64,000 nt of DNA from assembly GCF_014202755.1 (NCBI RefSeq), contig NZ_JACHHK010000002.1, forward strand, positions 336,433 through 400,432, written 5' to 3'. Below the pieces are notes generated by a model. The model saw only the letters and a list, made by a program, of their open reading frames with translations. It was not told the DNA's origin and searched no databases. This DNA comes from Catenisphaera adipataccumulans. GTDB lineage: Bacteria; Bacillota_I; Bacilli_A; Erysipelotrichales; Erysipelotrichaceae. Made by a program: the position numbers and the translations under genes. Below, piece by piece: positions 42,727 to 51,489 of this stretch. Position 1 is the stretch's first letter. Every line of letters begins with the position of its first letter.

Positions 42727-43567
42727 TATGCTGACAGACTTAAATGAAATCAAACAACGCCTGCAGACCATAAAAACCTTCATCCTCGACATGGACGGAA
42801 CGATCTATCTGGGCAATGATATTTTTCCCTATACGCATCGCTTTTTAGATCGTGTCGAAGAAACCAACCGCAGCTATTATTTCTTCACCAATAATTCCTC
42901 CAAAGATCTGCAGGCCTATATCGATAAGCTGGACAAGATGGATATTCCCATCACCAAGGAACAGATGATGGTCTCCACGGATGTCATCCTGGAATATTTA
43001 AGCAGCCATCATCCCGGTGCCAAGCTGTATGTCGTCGGTACGCCGGCTCTGTTACGGGCGTTCACGACCGCTGGCTGGACCTTGGATGATGAAGATCCGG
43101 ATGTCGTGATCCTCGGCTTTGATACGACCCTGACCTATGAGAAGTTAAGCAAGCTATGTACCTTCATCCGACACGGCAAGACGTATTACGGCATCAACCC
43201 GGATCTGAACTGTCCGGTGGAAGGCGGCGAGTTCATCCCGGACTGCGGCAGCATCGCCCGCTGTGTGGAATCGAGTACCGGCGTGTATCCGGAATTTTTC
43301 GGCAAACCGAGCCGCCGGACGTTGGACTATATTGTCAAGGCGACCAGTCTGAAACCGGGAGAGATCGCCATTGTCGGCGACCGACTGTATACGGATATCG
43401 CCGTAGCCGACAACAGCGAGGTGCTGAGCATTCTGGTGTTGAGCGGTGAAACAAAGAAGGAAGATGTACCGAAAAGCAAGCATCAGCCGGATGTGATGGT
43501 GGATGACATCGGCGTGCTGGCGGATTTGCTTGAATGATCAATTCCCCGAAACTTCGGGGAATTTTTT
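42727..43567 (+). repeat. Duplicated HAD gene plus terminator, copy 1
   Basis: From one base before the ATG through the terminator stem this segment is nearly identical to 53715-54557. Comparing by eye I counted about 14 base changes in the 810-bp gene. The similarity stops abruptly at both ends. Confidence 0.93.
42728..43537 (+). CDS. HAD-IIA (NagD-like) phosphatase, copy 1
   Basis: A 269-residue HAD hydrolase. Motif I LDMDGTIYLGN (21-31), motif II FFTNNSSKD (about 56-64), Lys in GKPSRRTLDYI, and motif IV IVGDRLYTDIAVADN. NagD-type enzymes remove phosphate from sugar phosphates. No ribosome site is seen; the ATG is 3 bp after the AraD-like stop, so translation must be coupled. It differs from copy 2 at three residues (Ser/Gly, Gly/Glu, Glu/Asp near the C-terminus). 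Last gene of locus A. Confidence 0.92.
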   Translation: MLTDLNEIKQRLQTIKTFILDMDGTIYLGNDIFPYTHRFLDRVEETNRSYYFFTNNSSKDLQAYIDKLDKMDIPITKEQMMVSTDVILEYLSSHHPGAKLYVVGTPALLRAFTTAGWTLDDEDPDVVILGFDTTLTYEKLSKLCTFIRHGKTYYGINPDLNCPVEGGEFIPDCGSIARCVESSTGVYPEFFGKPSRRTLDYIVKATSLKPGEIAIVGDRLYTDIAVADNSEVLSILVLSGETKKEDVPKSKHQPDVMVDDIGVLADLLE

Positions 43568-43568
43568 C
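43540..43568 (+). terminator. Terminator of locus A
   Basis: Stem AATTCCCCGAA / TTCGGGGAATT with an AC centre, then T6. It is duplicated together with the HAD gene. Confidence 0.92.
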
Positions 43569-43580
43569 TATATGTCAAAA

Positions 43581-43603
43581 GAAAAAGAGACCTTGCGGTC
43601 TCT
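43581..43603 (-). terminator. Terminator of the minus-strand locus B operon
   Basis: AGAGACC / GGTCTCT pair around a 4-base loop; T-rich tract follows on the minus strand. Confidence 0.85.
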
Positions 43604-43606
43604 GAT

Positions 43607-44047
43607 TCATGCAAACCTGTTTGAGATGAAATGGATCATCGCATCCAGGTTTTTCTTTTGGTCTTTCATATCAGTACCGGCGGCACCGTTTGACCAATCA
43701 AAGGAGAGAGATTCTTTCTCAAACCTAAACTGGATGCTGCACCGGAGCAGGCCTTTTTTAATGGAGGCAGAGGTTACATCTGTAAGAGGAATAGAGAAGC
43801 CTGCTGTCGTACGTGTAACATCCAATGGATTGAGCGTAACAATATTGAGATGTTTTTTTGTACATCCCACATAACAATATATATTGCTCATACCGATTTT
43901 TTTATCGGAACGTATGACTTCATATTTTTCCAAGATCGGCGACCAGCTGCGCAGTGTCGCCCATGTCCTGGCACCGTATTTTTCATCTGCTGCCAAGAGC
44001 TTTTTCAGCTCCGCATTGCGGCTTTCCGTACTAAGAGATAAAGACAT
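43607..44047 (-). CDS. Unknown protein, possibly bacterial PH-like
   Basis: A 146-residue cytoplasmic protein without signal or membrane helix. The pattern YVGCTKKHLNIVTLNPLD followed by IPLTDVTSASIKKGLL and a hydrophobic strand resembles YokE-type bacterial PH domains, but this is weak. AAAGGA precedes the ATG at 44047. It follows the Rpe-like gene by 2 bp in a four-gene minus-strand operon. No function assigned. Confidence 0.65.
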   Translation of the reverse strand: MSLSLSTESRNAELKKLLAADEKYGARTWATLRSWSPILEKYEVIRSDKKIGMSNIYCYVGCTKKHLNIVTLNPLDVTRTTAGFSIPLTDVTSASIKKGLLRCSIQFRFEKESLSFDWSNGAAGTDMKDQKKNLDAMIHFISNRFA

Positions 44048-44049
44048 GT

Positions 44050-44715
44050 TTATATCCTTTCCGCTGCCTTCTGCAGCGCAGCAACATTGCCCGCAAGATC
44101 CGCTGATTTGAACAGTCCCGAAGAACCGCACGTAAAGACATCGGCACCGGCTTTGACACACTCTCCGATCGTGCCGTCATGGATATTGCCGTCCGCTTCG
44201 ATCGGAATGCTTAAACCGGCTTCATTCAGCTGCCGGCGCATTTCCCGAATGTGGTCCAGCACCGGCGGCTGGAATGACTGACCGGAAAATCCCGGCTGTA
44301 CGGTCAGTTTCAGAATGCCTTCGGTTTGTGCTGCATAATGAAGAAAATCATCCGGCACCGGTGTGTCGCAGCGAAAACCAAGCAGCACATGCACGCCTTG
44401 CTGCTTCAAAGCAGAGATCGTTTCATCCAGATCGATGTCGCTTTCATAATGCAGAATAAAACGATCGGCGCCAATGCGTCGGAATGCATTGATATAAGGC
44501 TGCGGGCTGATGCAGGCTAGATGCACATCGATGGGCAGGGTGGTTTCTTTGCGGAATACCTCATACATCAGATCGCCGAAATCCAGACAGCAATTAAACT
44601 GGCCGTCCACCACATCGTAGTGATACCCTGTGATACCGCAAGTGTTTAATGCATGCATCTGCTGTTCAACGTGCAGCAGATCCATACAGGAAAGAGACGC
44701 ATGAATCTGGATCAT
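44050..44715 (-). CDS. Ribulose-phosphate 3-epimerase family protein
   Basis: A 221-residue TIM-barrel epimerase. It has HYDVVDGQF and DVHLAC (metal His and Asp), VQPGFSGQSFQPP (phosphate loop) and EADGNI near residues 174-179. Compared with housekeeping Rpe it is divergent (for example CCLDFGD for NLTFGP). It may act on another ketose-5- or ketose-6-phosphate, such as allulose-6-phosphate. Overlaps the upstream TPR-like gene by 4 bp. Confidence 0.85.
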   Translation of the reverse strand: MIQIHASLSCMDLLHVEQQMHALNTCGITGYHYDVVDGQFNCCLDFGDLMYEVFRKETTLPIDVHLACISPQPYINAFRRIGADRFILHYESDIDLDETISALKQQGVHVLLGFRCDTPVPDDFLHYAAQTEGILKLTVQPGFSGQSFQPPVLDHIREMRRQLNEAGLSIPIEADGNIHDGTIGECVKAGADVFTCGSSGLFKSADLAGNVAALQKAAERI

Positions 44716-45380
44716 AGGCTGTTCAGTCCTTTCAGCACCAAGGCTTCATACGGCGAATTTTTACAATGGGTCCGTGCCTTTTCGAAATAGGTACGGCTCA
44801 TTTTTTTATTCTGCTGATTCAAATACTGCAGTCCGATCAAATATTCGTAGATCCCGATGCGGACCCGGTTGGCTTCCTTCGAATAGGCATCTTCCTTCTG
44901 CTGCAGCGTTTCCAGGCGAGTTTGTACCTCTTCGATATGGTTGCTCTTATGATCGACCATTACGTCGTACATCAGCTGCATGTTCTTGGTGCTGCCTTCT
45001 TTGCCGGAGGCTTTGCATTTTTCCAGCATGACAGCGGCTTTTTCATGTTCGCCGGTTTCCAAATACGTATAAAATGCCCGCTGCGCCAGCACATAGGTTT
45101 GTTTTTTGTTCATACGCAGCTGATCGAACATTTTATCGAACTGGGCTTCGATCTTCTCTCTGTCGCCCTGCATCATGAATGCATTCAGACGCAGGAATTC
45201 CCGGTTGTATGGACTAAATGTAAACATACACCAGAATCCGTCCAGCTTCTTCTGGGCTGCATCATAATTCTTATTGGATAAATCATTCATGATTTTTTTG
45301 TACATGACTTGCCGCATGATCTGCGGAATCAGAATCAGCACCAATACGATGATTCCAACAATAACCACGATATTTTTCAT
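44712..45380 (-). CDS. Membrane-anchored TPR-like protein, unknown
   Basis: A 222-residue protein with one N-terminal membrane helix (about 3-22) and a long helical domain. Several pairs of helices look like TPR repeats (for example AQRAFYTYLETGEHEKAAVMLEK and IGLQYLNQQNKKMSRTYFEKA, given in part). It has no catalytic motif. GGAGG precedes the ATG. It sits between a PRD regulator and the Rpe-like gene, 10 bp after the former. Confidence 0.72.
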   Translation of the reverse strand: MKNIVVIVGIIVLVLILIPQIMRQVMYKKIMNDLSNKNYDAAQKKLDGFWCMFTFSPYNREFLRLNAFMMQGDREKIEAQFDKMFDQLRMNKKQTYVLAQRAFYTYLETGEHEKAAVMLEKCKASGKEGSTKNMQLMYDVMVDHKSNHIEEVQTRLETLQQKEDAYSKEANRVRIGIYEYLIGLQYLNQQNKKMSRTYFEKARTHCKNSPYEALVLKGLNSL

Positions 45381-45390
45381 GACTGTCCTC

Positions 45391-47307
45391 CTACTTCAAA
45401 CTCAGTTCCAGATCTTCTTTGCAGACTCTTAGGAATTCGTCAAATGATTTCGATGTCACCATTTTTTGTTTCAGATTGTTATTGAAGAGCAGCGGTGACA
45501 AGTATTCCCAGGCACGGAATGCTTCCAGATTGTTGTGCTGGATGCAGACCAGGAAAACAATATTGACATGATTGCCTTCACGATCCCAGACGACCGGTTT
45601 TTTTAAAATGACTTCACCGATGAACGATGCCTCACCAGAAAAATGCATGGGGTGAAGAATGGCGATGGAGTTGCCGAAATACGTGCTGCCGAACTGTTCG
45701 CGCAGCTCGATTTCATTCTGCAGTTCCGGACAATGGTACAGCTCCATTGCTTTATTGACCAGCCAGTTTTGGATATTTTCTTTTTTCTTGAAATCATGCA
45801 CATAGAACAGGCGCGAATCAAATAAATCGACAATGTCGTCCGCGTTGCGGAATCCTTCGATCCGTACCTTCATCATTTCCAGTTCGTTGGTATCCGGGAA
45901 AGAGCTGATCTTCATCGCCAGTCCGGATTCGGTTGCCCGGTTGTCTTCAGTCGAGAAGAATAAATCATATTCATCCAAATCAAGATCATCCAGTTCTTCG
46001 CTTGTCACGAACGTGATCGAAACAATATATTTTTGGAACTGGTCATACAAATACTGCTCCAGCAGGAAATATTCCGAACGTTTCAGATTTGTGATGATGC
46101 AGATCCGCTTGCTGCCGCGGAACGCTGCCGATTCCATGACGCTTTTATTGAAATAAATGGCCAAAAAGGCGGTTTCTTCTTCTTTGATCTGGATCGAATA
46201 CTGTTTCGAAAGCAGATAAGAGAAATATGTCGCAATATCAAATGCGTATGGATAACTTTGCTTGATATAATCCAACATTTCGTTTTTGACCTGAACGTTG
46301 TTGCGCGCTCTGGAAATCAACGGAACACAGTGCATCGCCAGAGAAATACGCAGGTTGACATCGTGCGTAAAATCCGTCGGATACATCGTGTGGATCTTTT
46401 CTAAGGCGTCGACGATAAAGTTGTTCAAATCCTCCGAGATATAATCGGTATTGCTGTAATTGCCATGATTGTTGATGTATAACGCAAGAAAATCAATTTC
46501 TGTCTGCGGACCGCGGATCAAAAAGTGCTTTTCGATCTGTGCAAAAACTTCCTTGGCGATACTCAGTTCTGTTTCTACCGGATGGGTCTGATCAATATCA
46601 TCTTCGTTCAAGTAGAAAAATTTCTGAATACGTTTGATGGAAATGTTCAGCCATAAAACGACATTTTGGAACTCAACATCTGAAATCGGATAACGTCGTT
46701 TCAGCAATTCTTTCAGAAGAATATTGTGTAGGTATTCCAATTGTTCTGAATAAGAAACATGGACATCTGACTTTTTTAGAAGCTTTAGATGATAAGCATT
46801 ATTTTCCATTAAACAAATCCGTTTATCGCGTTCCAGTCCGTCTACGTATACGTAACCTTTCGATTGGATCAATCGAAGAGAATATTTATCTAATAGCTTT
46901 TCCATTTCTTTTAAATCACCAATTAAAGTTGATTTCGATACAAAAACGGCCTCTGCACATTTGTTTAAAGAAATACTTTTATGTTGATAAAAAAGAAAAT
47001 GCAGCAATTTTTCAATCCGATCTTCTCTGTAATTTAAAGAATTGATATCTGTTTGTTTTTTTAAGTCTTCAAACGATTGATAAAAAGAATCGGTATTTGT
47101 AACGATTAAACGGGTTCCGAAAGGAACCTTCGTTTCTACAATGAAAGAATCTTCATTTTCCTGAGCATATTCTTTAATTGCTTTTATATCATTTTGGATC
47201 GTGCGCAAGCTCACATTGAATGTGTTCGCAAAATAGTTTGCTTTCATCCATTCTCCGCTTCGATTGTTCAGCTCTACCAGAATCATCATTTGACGTTTTG
47301 AAAGCAT
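45391..47307 (-). CDS. PRD-domain transcriptional regulator with EIIA-like domain
   Basis: A 638-residue regulator of the BglG/MtlR class. N-terminal helix-turn-helix units (FNVSLRTIQNDIKAIKEYA, VFVSKSTLIGDLKEMEKLL), two PRD domains (LALYINNHGNYS and LAIYFNKSVMES regions), a GatB-like segment (ICIITNLKRSEYFLLEQYL) without the phosphocysteine, and a C-terminal EIIA-like domain with AILHPMHFSG. It is divergent from the mannose-family PTS operon and most likely activates it. GGAGGGG precedes the ATG. Confidence 0.88.
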   Translation of the reverse strand: MLSKRQMMILVELNNRSGEWMKANYFANTFNVSLRTIQNDIKAIKEYAQENEDSFIVETKVPFGTRLIVTNTDSFYQSFEDLKKQTDINSLNYREDRIEKLLHFLFYQHKSISLNKCAEAVFVSKSTLIGDLKEMEKLLDKYSLRLIQSKGYVYVDGLERDKRICLMENNAYHLKLLKKSDVHVSYSEQLEYLHNILLKELLKRRYPISDVEFQNVVLWLNISIKRIQKFFYLNEDDIDQTHPVETELSIAKEVFAQIEKHFLIRGPQTEIDFLALYINNHGNYSNTDYISEDLNNFIVDALEKIHTMYPTDFTHDVNLRISLAMHCVPLISRARNNVQVKNEMLDYIKQSYPYAFDIATYFSYLLSKQYSIQIKEEETAFLAIYFNKSVMESAAFRGSKRICIITNLKRSEYFLLEQYLYDQFQKYIVSITFVTSEELDDLDLDEYDLFFSTEDNRATESGLAMKISSFPDTNELEMMKVRIEGFRNADDIVDLFDSRLFYVHDFKKKENIQNWLVNKAMELYHCPELQNEIELREQFGSTYFGNSIAILHPMHFSGEASFIGEVILKKPVVWDREGNHVNIVFLVCIQHNNLEAFRAWEYLSPLLFNNNLKQKMVTSKSFDEFLRVCKEDLELSLK

Positions 47308-47786
47308 TATTCCCCTCCTGATTATCTGTAAGCAATAATAATTATACGTTTCATAGCAATTACATCATAACGGATATAAAAAAAATCAGAAACCACCTTT
47401 TTCATAATTAATATGTAATAAATGTGAAACCGTTAACATTTTTGGATTTCATAATAATTCTGCAAATAAGAACATATTTTACCAAAAAAATTTTCTATAC
47501 TTGATAGCGAACAAGTTAACAAGTGATTGGAACGAAAAGGAGGCTTCAATAAGGCAGCTTTAATTAATTTTTTAACCAATGCTTTTTCTCGACAGCAGCA
47601 GGATGAGCAGCGGGAAATAGGAAAAGCAAAAAAATATTTTTATTGATTCTGTTAAAAAAAATAAACATAGTTAAATGAAAGCGGTTGCATAATTACTACG
47701 CATTTTATTGTAAAAATAAAAAATGAATATTTATTACAATGAGGTCGTAAACAGAGAGAAAAGCCGCTTTTGAAGGGAGTTTACGA
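47308..47786. other. 479-bp AT-rich control region of locus B
   Basis: No gene is supported. It holds a TATACT -10-like hexamer (47496) without a clear -35, an orphan ribosome-site-like AAAGGAGG (47536) with no start codon after it, and a cre-like box at 47676. A 14-codon frame at 47579 has no ribosome site. Confidence 0.55.
47676..47689. promoter_or_regulatory. cre-like box before the mannose-family PTS operon
   Basis: TGAAAGCGGTTGCA fits the CcpA consensus except at one central base. It lies 98 bp before the IIA start. Confidence 0.6.
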
Positions 47787-48233
47787 ATGCAAATTATTTT
47801 AGTATCACATGGTTCTTTTTCTAAAGGTTTATATGAAACAATGGAAATGGTTTTAGGCCCGCAAAAGAAACTTTCTTATGTTGGGTTGTATCCAAAAGAA
47901 GGAATTGACACATTAAAAGAAAACATTGAAAAAGAGTTCAACAAAGCCGAAAGCGGGGAAGAAATTTTAGTTTTGACCGATTTATTCTACGGCAGCCCGT
48001 TCAACGCTGTTGTCCAACTGATGAATAAATATGATATTTATCATTTAACGGGCATCAACGTACCGTTGCTCATGGAAATCTTGATCATGAGGAACAACGG
48101 GAAAAATGCCGAAGAAATTTGTGCCGAGGCCATGAAACTGGCCGGCAGCACAGTTCAGGATGTTCGGAAATATCTGGAAGATATGATGGAAATCGGAGAG
48201 GAGGATGATGAAGAATGCGAAACATCGTTTTAG
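47787..48233 (+). CDS. PTS mannose-family IIA
   Basis: A 148-residue mannose-class EIIA with the phosphohistidine His8 in LVSHGSF and the helper motif LVLTDLFYGSPFN near residues 66-78. The acidic tail EIGEEDDEECE overlaps the IIB gene by 19 bp. First gene of locus B, preceded by GAAGGGAG. Confidence 0.92.
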   Translation: MQIILVSHGSFSKGLYETMEMVLGPQKKLSYVGLYPKEGIDTLKENIEKEFNKAESGEEILVLTDLFYGSPFNAVVQLMNKYDIYHLTGINVPLLMEILIMRNNGKNAEEICAEAMKLAGSTVQDVRKYLEDMMEIGEEDDEECETSF

Positions 48234-48691
48234 CCAGAGTAGACGACCGATTGATCCATGGAGAGGTCGTGACCGCTTGGACACCGAGCTTGAGCGCAAA
48301 CCGGATCGTCATTGTTGATGATACGGTTGCAGCGGACAAATTCAACAAGCGAATTCTGATGTCACTGGCTCCGCAGGGGACCAAAGTAGCGGTTTTGACC
48401 GTAGCCGGCGCAACCAAGGCGCTGCAGAAACCAGATCCGGGTGGAGAAAGAGTCATTGTTTTGACAAAAACTCCAATCGTATTTGAACAATTGATCAACG
48501 GCGGCGTTGATATCAAAGCGGTCAACTTAGGCGGCATGGGAATCCGCGGAGATCGCAAACCGTTTATCAACAATGTTTCTGCCAGCCCGGCGGAAGTTGA
48601 TTCCATTCGACGCATGAAAGAAAAAGGCGTCAATGTGTACTATCAGCTGGTACCGGAACAAAAAGTGGTAGACATTTCAAATTTATTGTAA
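48215..48691 (+). CDS. PTS mannose-family IIB
   Basis: A 158-residue IIB of the mannose/fructose/sorbose class. The phosphohistidine is His15 in RVDDRLIHGEVV. GERVIVLTKTPIVFEQLI and VNLGGMGIRGDRKP follow as usual. It passes phosphate from IIA to the sugar bound by IIC/IID. GAGGAGG precedes the ATG. Confidence 0.93.
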   Translation: MRNIVLARVDDRLIHGEVVTAWTPSLSANRIVIVDDTVAADKFNKRILMSLAPQGTKVAVLTVAGATKALQKPDPGGERVIVLTKTPIVFEQLINGGVDIKAVNLGGMGIRGDRKPFINNVSASPAEVDSIRRMKEKGVNVYYQLVPEQKVVDISNLL

Positions 48692-48727
48692 AAATGAGAG
48701 GAGAATGAGAGGAGAAATTAGAAAGTT

Positions 48728-49519
48728 ATGAGTATTTCGGTTTTACAAGCAGTACTGCTGGGTATCTTGTACTGGATTGGTGAAGCCAACCTGCCTTTCG
48801 TCGGACTGTGGACCATTCAACGTCCGTTAGTCTGCGGCTGGATCGCCGGAATCATTTTGGGTGACCCGCTTACAGGTGCGATGGTCGGAGCTTCGATCAA
48901 CTTAGTTTATTTGGGATTTATTTCTGCCGGAGGTTCAATGCCTGCGGATATGGCATTGGCAGGAACGCTGGGTGCAACCTATGCGATCACCGGTAATTTG
49001 GATGCGAAAACAGCCTTGGCATTAGCCGTACCTATTGGTATTTTGGGAACCTTGGTATGGTATACGCGTATGACGCTGGATTCTGTATTTGTTCACTTAG
49101 GTGATCGTTTTGTTGATAAAGAACAATACAATAAATTGTGGATCGCAAACGTATTATTGCCGCAGATCATGTCTGCAGCCATTTGTATCATCCCATGCTC
49201 ATTGGCTGCTTATTTCGGTGCAGCATACATCGAAGACTTTGTAGATATGCTGTCGGGTACACCGCTGACGATCTTCCAGATCATTGGTGGTATGATGCCG
49301 GCATTAGGAATCGCGATCACATTACAGTACATTTTCAAAGGCGAAAGCCGTGCATTCTTGTTCTTAGGATTTGTCATTGCCGTTTATTCCGGCCTGGGCC
49401 TGCTGCCGTTAGGTGTCATCGCTCTGTTAATGGCAATCGTTTATACACAGTTAGCTTATAAACAGCACGAAGATAAGTCGAAAGCTGCTGAAGAAGCAGA
49501 TATGGAGGAGGATTTCTAA
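48728..49519 (+). CDS. PTS mannose/sorbose-family IIC
   Basis: A 263-residue permease with several membrane helices. GWIAGIILGDPLTGAMVGAS (about 38-57) is the classical IIC-Man loop. It forms the sugar channel with IID. It follows IIB by 36 bp. Confidence 0.93.
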   Translation: MSISVLQAVLLGILYWIGEANLPFVGLWTIQRPLVCGWIAGIILGDPLTGAMVGASINLVYLGFISAGGSMPADMALAGTLGATYAITGNLDAKTALALAVPIGILGTLVWYTRMTLDSVFVHLGDRFVDKEQYNKLWIANVLLPQIMSAAICIIPCSLAAYFGAAYIEDFVDMLSGTPLTIFQIIGGMMPALGIAITLQYIFKGESRAFLFLGFVIAVYSGLGLLPLGVIALLMAIVYTQLAYKQHEDKSKAAEEADMEEDF

Positions 49520-49520
49520 T

Positions 49521-50375
49521 ATGGCTGAAGAAACAAAAACAAAAGAAGTCAGACATGTCATTCCGAAGAAAGCCCTCTACCATGCAGCTTTCAACTGGGA
49601 GACTTGGGTTCAGACAAACTATAACTACGAGCGAATGATGGGTATGGCCTGCGGCCACACATTCGTACCAGTAATTGATTATTTGTATAAGGATGATCCA
49701 GATGGTGCTGCAAAGCGTAAAGAAGTCATGCAGCGTGAAATGGAATTCTTCAACGTTCACCCGGAATTTGGATCTTGTATTTTAGGTATGGCGATCGCAT
49801 TGGAGGAACAAAAATCCTTAGGTGAACCGATCCCAGGTGAATTTATTACTTCACTGAAGACATCTTTGATGGGTCCGTTAGCTGGTATCGGTGATACGAT
49901 TTGGCAAGGTGTATTGATCCCTATCTTACTGGCAATCTGCATCGATATCACTTTAACGGGTACCGTTTGGGGCTCCATTATTTATTTGATCCTGATGTTG
50001 GTTATCACATATGTATTCAGTTTTGCGAACTTCTTCTTTGGGTACAAACAAGGTTCCGAAGCCATCATGGACTTCCTCGAGAAGGGTCTCCTGGATCGCC
50101 TGCTGCTGGGTGCACAGGTCATGGGATGTACCGTAATGGGCGGCTTGATTGCCAACTATGTCAACGTTTCATGCGGTTTGAAGCTCGTGACATCAGGTTC
50201 TACCTTCAACGTACAGAAACAATTATTTGATGCCGTTATGCCAGGTATCCTGCCGTTAGGCTTTACGATGCTGGTTTACTGGCTGATGAAAAAACGCTGG
50301 ACTTCCATCAAAATTATCGTTTTGATTATCGTTATCGGTATCGTCGGCGGTTTGACTGGAATTTTAGCCGCATAA
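49521..50375 (+). CDS. PTS mannose-family IID
   Basis: A 284-residue IID subunit: FNWETWVQTNYNYERMMGMA, then YKDDPDGAAKRKEVMQREME and FFNVHPEFGSCILGMAIALE, and SLMGPLAGIGDTIWQG as the family hallmark. It sits 1 bp after IIC. The IIABCD set is complete, but the substrate is not evident from sequence. Confidence 0.93.
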   Translation: MAEETKTKEVRHVIPKKALYHAAFNWETWVQTNYNYERMMGMACGHTFVPVIDYLYKDDPDGAAKRKEVMQREMEFFNVHPEFGSCILGMAIALEEQKSLGEPIPGEFITSLKTSLMGPLAGIGDTIWQGVLIPILLAICIDITLTGTVWGSIIYLILMLVITYVFSFANFFFGYKQGSEAIMDFLEKGLLDRLLLGAQVMGCTVMGGLIANYVNVSCGLKLVTSGSTFNVQKQLFDAVMPGILPLGFTMLVYWLMKKRWTSIKIIVLIIVIGIVGGLTGILAA

Positions 50376-50384
50376 TGAATAGGC

Positions 50385-50420
50385 AAAAGGGAGAACAGCG
50401 CAGCTGTTTTCCCTTTTTTG
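50385..50420 (+). terminator. Internal terminator of locus B
   Basis: A long stem AAAGGGAGAACAGC / GCTGTTTTCCCTTT (with a G-T pair) followed by T6 lies between IID and the alcohol dehydrogenase. The operon probably continues beyond it at reduced level. Confidence 0.82.
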
Positions 50421-50435
50421 ATAAGGAGGAAATTT

Positions 50436-51479
50436 ATGAAAGCTTGTGTATTAACAGAACCGGGAAAATTTGAAATTCAGGATTTACCGGTCCCTGAAAT
50501 CAAAGACGATGAAGTATTGCTTCGTGTCCTGACATCCGGCATTTGTGTCAACGATGTCCGTGATTTCAAAGGCAGCAAGTGGTCCTATCCGCGGGTCGGC
50601 GGCCATGAATACTGCGGTGTGATCGAAAAGATCGGCAAAGACGTCGATGCGGATGAGATCCATGTCGGCGATCACGCCATTCCATATATCATCGATGACT
50701 GCGGCATCTGTCCGGACTGCAAGCATCATCACGAAAATATCTGCAGCAACTTTACAAAAGGAAAGACCTATTTCAATCCAGACGGTTTATCCGGCTTCTT
50801 TGGTTTTTCCGAATACGTTGCCGTTCCTGCCCGTCATATCTACGTGTATTCGAAAGAAACCCCGGATGATGAGGCAGCCTTCACAGAACCGCTGGCCTGC
50901 GTGATCAACAGTATTCAGCGTACTGATATTCAGATGGGGGATGACGTCGTTGTCATCGGCGGCGGTGTCATGGGCATGCTCCATGTCTTGTGTGCGAAAC
51001 TACGCGGCGCCCGCGTCATTGTCAGTGAGCCAGATGCGGCCCGCCGGGAATTTGCGCTGAAGCTGGGTGCCGATGCGGTCATCGACCCGAGCGCTTCTGA
51101 TGCGGTCGAACAAGTGAAAGCGCTGACCAACGGACGCGGTGCCGATGTGGTCGAAGATACGACAGCAGTGCCGGCGGTTGCCGCTCAGGCCATTGAGATG
51201 ACCGGCAAAAGCGGCATCTGCAACATGTTCAGTTCGATCCATCCAAATGAACCGATCCCTGTCGATGCCGGCCGGATCCATTCGCAGGAACTGCGGATCA
51301 CAGGTACGCAGAATGGTACGATCGAAACCTTTGCCCGTGCCATCGACTGCATTTCCAAAGGCATCATCGATGTCAAACCGCTGATCGAAAAAGTCTATCC
51401 GTATGAACAAGTACAAGAAGCACTGGAGTTTGCTGCCCGTCCGGACACATACAAAGTGATGCTTCAGTTCTCAAAGTAG
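50436..51479 (+). CDS. Zinc-dependent medium-chain alcohol/polyol dehydrogenase (copy 1)
   Basis: A 347-residue dehydrogenase. Catalytic zinc residues: Cys in SGICVNDVR (about 35-43) and GGHEYCG. Structural zinc cysteines: CGICPDCKHHHENIC. NAD loop: VVVIGGGVMGMLHVL. It resembles sorbitol, threonine and galactitol-1-phosphate dehydrogenases. A close paralogue lies at 54597. In this operon it should oxidise a hydroxyl of the imported sugar phosphate. The ATG at 50436 follows AAGGAGG. Confidence 0.88.
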   Translation: MKACVLTEPGKFEIQDLPVPEIKDDEVLLRVLTSGICVNDVRDFKGSKWSYPRVGGHEYCGVIEKIGKDVDADEIHVGDHAIPYIIDDCGICPDCKHHHENICSNFTKGKTYFNPDGLSGFFGFSEYVAVPARHIYVYSKETPDDEAAFTEPLACVINSIQRTDIQMGDDVVVIGGGVMGMLHVLCAKLRGARVIVSEPDAARREFALKLGADAVIDPSASDAVEQVKALTNGRGADVVEDTTAVPAVAAQAIEMTGKSGICNMFSSIHPNEPIPVDAGRIHSQELRITGTQNGTIETFARAIDCISKGIIDVKPLIEKVYPYEQVQEALEFAARPDTYKVMLQFSK

Positions 51480-51489
51480 GAGGGGAAAT

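Noticed and set aside
47579..47620. 14-codon frame as a leader peptide
   Set aside because: No ribosome site and no attenuator hairpin behind it.
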